In this document: piece by piece, positions 60,700-64,000 of the stretch
Position numbering within the stretch: position 1 is the stretch's first letter
Layout of the letters: every line of letters starts with the position of its first letter
Assembly (NCBI GenBank): GCA_900618795.1
Contig: UYJD01000005.1
Span: 1,220,522 to 1,284,521, forward strand
Origin: Cyanodermella asteris
Taxonomy: Eukaryota > Ascomycota > Lecanoromycetes > Ostropales > Stictidaceae
Direction of reading: 5' to 3'
DNA length: 64,000 nucleotides
Translations under genes and position numbers: made by a program
The notes under the pieces: model-generated
Seen by the model: only the letters and a program-made list of their open reading frames with translations
Told to the model about the DNA's origin: nothing
The model's database searches: none

Positions 60700-62294
60700 T
60701 CACGAACTGGTCAGATTTTTGACCTTGTCGGTGACCGTTTCGACAGCCGTCTGCATCTTCGCCTGCGCTATTCCAGCAACTTCACTAGCTTTCTCCACGG
60801 CGCCGGTTTTAGGTCCTGCTGGAGCATTCGCGGCCGCTGGTGGCTTCGCAGATGCGACTTTGCTCTTGGCCTTGGCCGACGTGGAGTCCTTTGGCAGCTC
60901 CTTTGTATAGGGAATGAAATCAGGTGAACCCGGGATGTATTTTCGGAGGACCTCTGGTACGCGCAAACCATCTTCTGTCTGGTAGTTCTCCAAGACGCAG
61001 CACAATGCTCTCTCAGTCGCGCAAAGTGTCGAGTTCAGTGCGTGTACATACTTCTTTTTCTGGTCGGTCTGGGTCTTTGGACCGAAGCGGATTTCCAACG
61101 CGCGTGCCTGGTAGTCTGTGCAATTTGAGCACGACACCAGCTCCTTGTACTCTCCCTGATATGGGAACCAAGCCTCAAGATCGTACTTCTTCGCGGCAGC
61201 GTTATTGAGTGCGCCCGATACGATTGCCACAACCTGATACGGAATTTCGAGAGATTTGTAAAAGTCCTCGGCAGTCGCAATCATCTCATCGAAAGCTTCC
61301 CACGACTCCTCTGGTTTAGTGAAAAGGAACTGCTCAATCTTCTCGAATTGATGGACCCGGAAAATTCCCCAAGCATCTTTTCCGTGTGAACCTGCCTCTT
61401 TTCTAAAGCACGTAGAGTACCCTGCGTACTTGATCGGGAGGTCTTTCTCCTGCAACCATTCGCCTTCGTGCAAGGCAGATATTGGTTGTTCCGAAGTTGC
61501 AATCAAGTATTTGTCATCCTTCTCTTTGCCTTCGCCTTCAGAGATTTTGTATAGTTCTTCGTCGAATTGCTCCAATTGAGCAGTCTTGGCCATAGCTTCC
61601 TTCAACATGAAGAATGGAGGCATATTGGGCTTGTATCCTTTTCGCCACAGAAATTCGAGTCCGTAGTTGATTAGTGCGAGGTTCAAGAACAGTCCGTAAC
61701 CCACGAGCGAGTATCCACGGTGTCCAGCAACCTTGACCCCACGCTCCGGATCGTAGCCATCGATTCGGGTGAGCACCTCGTGGTGAGAAAGGCAATCACG
61801 CTTCTCCACTTTGACATGCTCCGGTTGCCATGTGCGTATCTGGACATTGTGGTCTTCGTTGTCGCTAATGGGCACCTAATGTCGATCGCGTGTCAGCTGG
61901 CAAATTGCGGAGCATACCAAGTCCTCGAGATTTCGCCGTCACTACTTACCGAATCGTGGACGTAGTTTCCGACTGTCTTAAGCTTCTTGGAGAGCAAGGC
62001 ATATTTTTCCGCAGCATAATCCTCAAGCAACTTCTTGTTCTTCTCCAGGTCGGCCTTTTTCTGCATCAGCTCGGAAGCATCTCCCTTGGCTTTCCGAATC
62101 TGCCCAATCTCTTTCTGGGTGGCGTTGATCTGGGCGCTGATCTGGGACGCGTCGTACTTTGTCTTCTTGTGGTCCTCGAATTGATGCACGATATCGTCAA
62201 TCACCGATTCGGGAGCGTAGCGGCGGCGCTGAGATTCTTTGAGCTTTTTCAGATCACCGCCCTTGTCGGTCTGAAAGTCGACGATGTCGAGCAT
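60700..62294 (-). CDS. SES1: cytosolic seryl-tRNA synthetase
   Basis: Class II synthetase charging tRNA-Ser (and tRNA-Sec where present). Exon 1 is 61950-62294 and exon 2 is 60700-61875 (74-nt intron, join NYVHDS/VPISDNED); 506 aa. The N-terminal tRNA-binding arm is a long coiled coil (QISAQINATQKEIGQIRKAK, KKADLEKNKKLLEDYAAEKY). Catalytic core: VAGHRGYSLVGYGLFLNLAL, YLIATSEQPISALHEGEW, motif 2 STCFRKEAGSHGKDAWGIFR with VHQFEKIEQF, AKKYDLEAWFPYQGEYKELV and SCSNCTDYQARALEIRF. Motif 3 spans ALNSTLCATERALCCVLE. After IPGSPDFIPYTKELP there is a roughly 65-residue Ala/Lys-rich tail ending in a predicted amphipathic helix (EVAGIAQAKMQTAVETVTDK), longer than the short basic tail of yeast SerRS. Confidence 0.96.
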
Positions 62295-62960
62295 CTTGAT
62301 GAGTTGCCAGATTGCGATGACTTGTTTGAAACAGCCAAACAGTGTTGTTTGGGCAGAGACTTGTGCTGATTTCTTCGGCTCACGTTGAGTGACTGTAAAC
62401 AGAAATGGTGGATGCGGGGCGAAGGCCGCCTGAGCCGCAAGCAATGCGTGGTGGGGCCACAACTATGCCGAGTCCATAGAGATATTGAGCAACGGACTAG
62501 CCTATCCAATAATGCTCATGCGTTTGTGCCCGCACGCGGTGCTTGGGAAGATTGACTGAAACGTCTAGGTCGTCGTTCGGTTTCAAAGTAGAAGCTTGTC
62601 TGTTCCCCTGCCCGTTCCAGCTGCCTGCGTTTGTCGAGTCTACATATGCCAGCACCCGCAGCGACCGGCTTATCAGGAGTTGCATTGGAGGGCAGAAAGA
62701 GCTAGGGAATGGCAAATGCCTGATCACAACCTGGTCTCTGTACTTCCACGGCGGTGTCTCTCCAGAAAAGCTCGCTTGCCGCGCTTAGAATGTCCTTCGG
62801 AATATCAAATCAGGGTGAATCATTGAATTGTGTCCAAATCCCTAAGACGGCCATCTTGAGCCCTTGTTCGACGTGATTCGGACCGCGTGGCTGAATCTAA
62901 CTTGGAAAGCCTACTTGCGCATCGCCCCAATACCACAGCACCATGATGACAGCTTCTTAT
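62295..62960. other. SES1 promoter / RHB1 3' region
   Basis: About 670 bp between co-oriented minus-strand genes; only chance frames. Confidence 0.5.
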
Positions 62961-63790
62961 TTACATCATAGCACACTTGGATCCTCCCGTTGGCTCATTC
63001 GGGTTCTGTGCCTTCTCCACCTGGGCGATGACATTTTCGAATGCCTTAGCCACGTTAATATCGCTTCGAGCGCTTGCCTCGACAAATGCGCACTTCAGTC
63101 GCTCGGCAAGCTTCTGTCCTTCTGCAGCGGCGACTTGTCGTTGGCCATCCTTGAGGTCGCTCTTGTTAGCGACAATAGCGGCAGGCACCCAGTCCGCTCC
63201 CTGGGGCAATATGTCAGTCGAATTACAGTGATTGCTTTGACGGCAGTTCGCATACCAGGTGGTTGAGAATCTTGTCGTAAATAATCTGTACCATCTCAAA
63301 TGACTGCTTCGACGCCACAGAGTAGACGATCATATAGCCATGAATGCCGATGAAGTGCTTCGAGTTGAGCAGACTGTACTCATCCTGTATATATGTGAGA
63401 ATCGCGAACAGACTGAATTGCGAGCACGTAATCGGCGCTATCTCACTCAAGAAGCGCAATCGATGCACTTTCACCGTGATCGACTTACTTGGCCTGCCGT
63501 ATCAACAATCTCGAGGTTGAAATCGTTGCTCTGATATTGTAAACTCTTGCTGAAGGTGTTCTCAATGGTAGGATAATAACTTTCAACAAAATGACCTTCC
63601 ACGAAACGCACGGTCAACGATGATTTGCCTGGGGCACGTCAGGTCAAGCTTGCAGTCCAAATCGAGTCGAGCAGGAACGGGATGTCCGAACTTCCATGAT
63701 AGTTGTGGACACGCGGCGCGTGGACGGGGACGACTTACCGACCGATCGGCTCCCAACAATGGCTAACTTGCGCTGCTTGGCGGCAGGCAT
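62961..63790 (-). CDS. RHB1: Rheb-family small GTPase Rhb1
   Basis: Farnesylated GTPase acting upstream of TORC1 and, in fungi, linked to arginine/lysine uptake and stress. Four exons, 63739-63790, 63489-63628, 63256-63384 and 62961-63200 (introns 110, 104 and 55 nt), give 186 aa, the family length. MPAAKQRKLAIVGSRSVGKS: G1 carries an Arg (GSRSVGKS), which marks Rheb; Ras has Gly there. Effector loop VESYYPTIENTFSK, switch II LEIVDTAGQDEYSLLNSKHF, IGIHGYMIVYSVASKQSFEM, G4 ANKSD, G5 EASA. The C-terminus SKCAMM is a CaaX box (CAMM). All G motifs appear intact. Confidence 0.97.
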
Positions 63791-64000
63791 ATCGTGGACT
63801 GGACTCGATCAATAGGATCTCAGAGATATGGGCTTAACGAATGCGGAGCTTGCGGGATGCCTCTGGAGCCGGCACCTTACCCAGGGCGTGAGGGCGCAGC
63901 TGTGGGAAGGGTCACACGACCAGCTTGCCTGCCGGAGTTGCTGACGGACTAATAAGAATACTGCAGTCGGTCGCCTGTGTTGGAACCTCACAATGAGTGG
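63791..64000. other. RHB1 upstream region at window end
   Basis: About 210 bp of RHB1 promoter or leader; nothing else recognisable. Confidence 0.4.

Noticed and set aside
1-64000. Transposable elements, viral relics, CRISPR arrays, operon-type defence systems
   Set aside because: No transposase, reverse transcriptase, integrase or capsid frames, no long terminal or inverted repeats, and no regular spaced repeats were seen by eye; the gene set is ordinary fungal nuclear.

Overview
This is a nuclear contig piece from a filamentous ascomycete (Pezizomycotina; a dothideomycete seems most likely, but that rests on general protein feel and cannot be proven here). The case for a fungus: introns of about 48-110 nt with GT(A/G)NGT donors and CTAAC/CTGAC-like branch sites, many intronless genes, short convergent spacers, and fungus-specific families (Zn2Cys6 factor, Ste12 with C2H2 fingers, Ecm11, Mid1, fungal Yrb2, Cwc2, Rcf3-like, GPH sugar transporter). 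I resolve 26 recognisable protein-coding genes plus one weak small membrane-protein candidate. I see no transposon, virus relic, rRNA, CRISPR array or convincing tRNA. For the spliced genes I derived exon coordinates by hand and checked that every join keeps frame.

Layout. 1-5 kb: Zn2Cys6 regulator (+). 5.8-7.4 kb: Ecm11-domain meiotic protein (-), followed by a 2.9 kb gene-free stretch with short tandem repeats. 10-11 kb: YIP4-like Golgi protein (+). 11.3-15 kb: gene-poor, with one 89-aa single-pass membrane ORF. 15-19 kb: Ran-binding Yrb2 and eIF3g (both +). 19-26 kb: three minus-strand metabolic genes, N-acetylglutamate synthase, dihydroorotase and acid sphingomyelinase. 27-31 kb: GABA transaminase and the GTPase Rbg2 (-). 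31-47 kb: a dense block of Cwc2, Pgs1, complex I NDUFA12, Rcf3-like protein, Cbf5, Derlin, Kin17, Sis1/Psi1, UreF, Zup1-like C78 peptidase, Fap7 and Ham1, on alternating strands with many divergent promoters and convergent 3' ends as close as 61 bp (one pair overlaps). 48-55 kb: Sut1-like sugar transporter, Coq8 kinase, Mid1 calcium-channel subunit. 54.7-57.9 kb: a long non-coding approach to STE12. 60-64 kb: seryl-tRNA synthetase and Rheb GTPase Rhb1 (-).

Themes. Most genes are housekeeping: translation and ribosome biogenesis (eIF3g, Rbg2, Cbf5, Fap7, SerRS), splicing (Cwc2), nuclear transport (Yrb2), mitochondria (Pgs1, NDUFA12, Rcf3-like, Coq8, GABA-T, NAGS) and ER/Golgi (Derlin, Yip4). 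Nitrogen handling recurs: arginine entry (ARG2), pyrimidine ring closure (URA4), GABA catabolism (UGA1) and urease maturation (UreF). Signalling is represented by Ste12, Mid1, Rhb1 and the Zn2Cys6 factor.

I found no clear new multi-gene system. The most notable points are the RBG2 gene architecture (15-nt and 25-nt exons and a GC-AG intron), the FAP7/HAM1 tail-to-tail CDS overlap with two 51-nt stop-free introns that make naive ORFs too long, an ARG2 leader in which I cannot find the usual arginine attenuator peptide, a pseudoknot-capable inverted-repeat cluster near 1.55 kb, and a LEA-like tail on seryl-tRNA synthetase.
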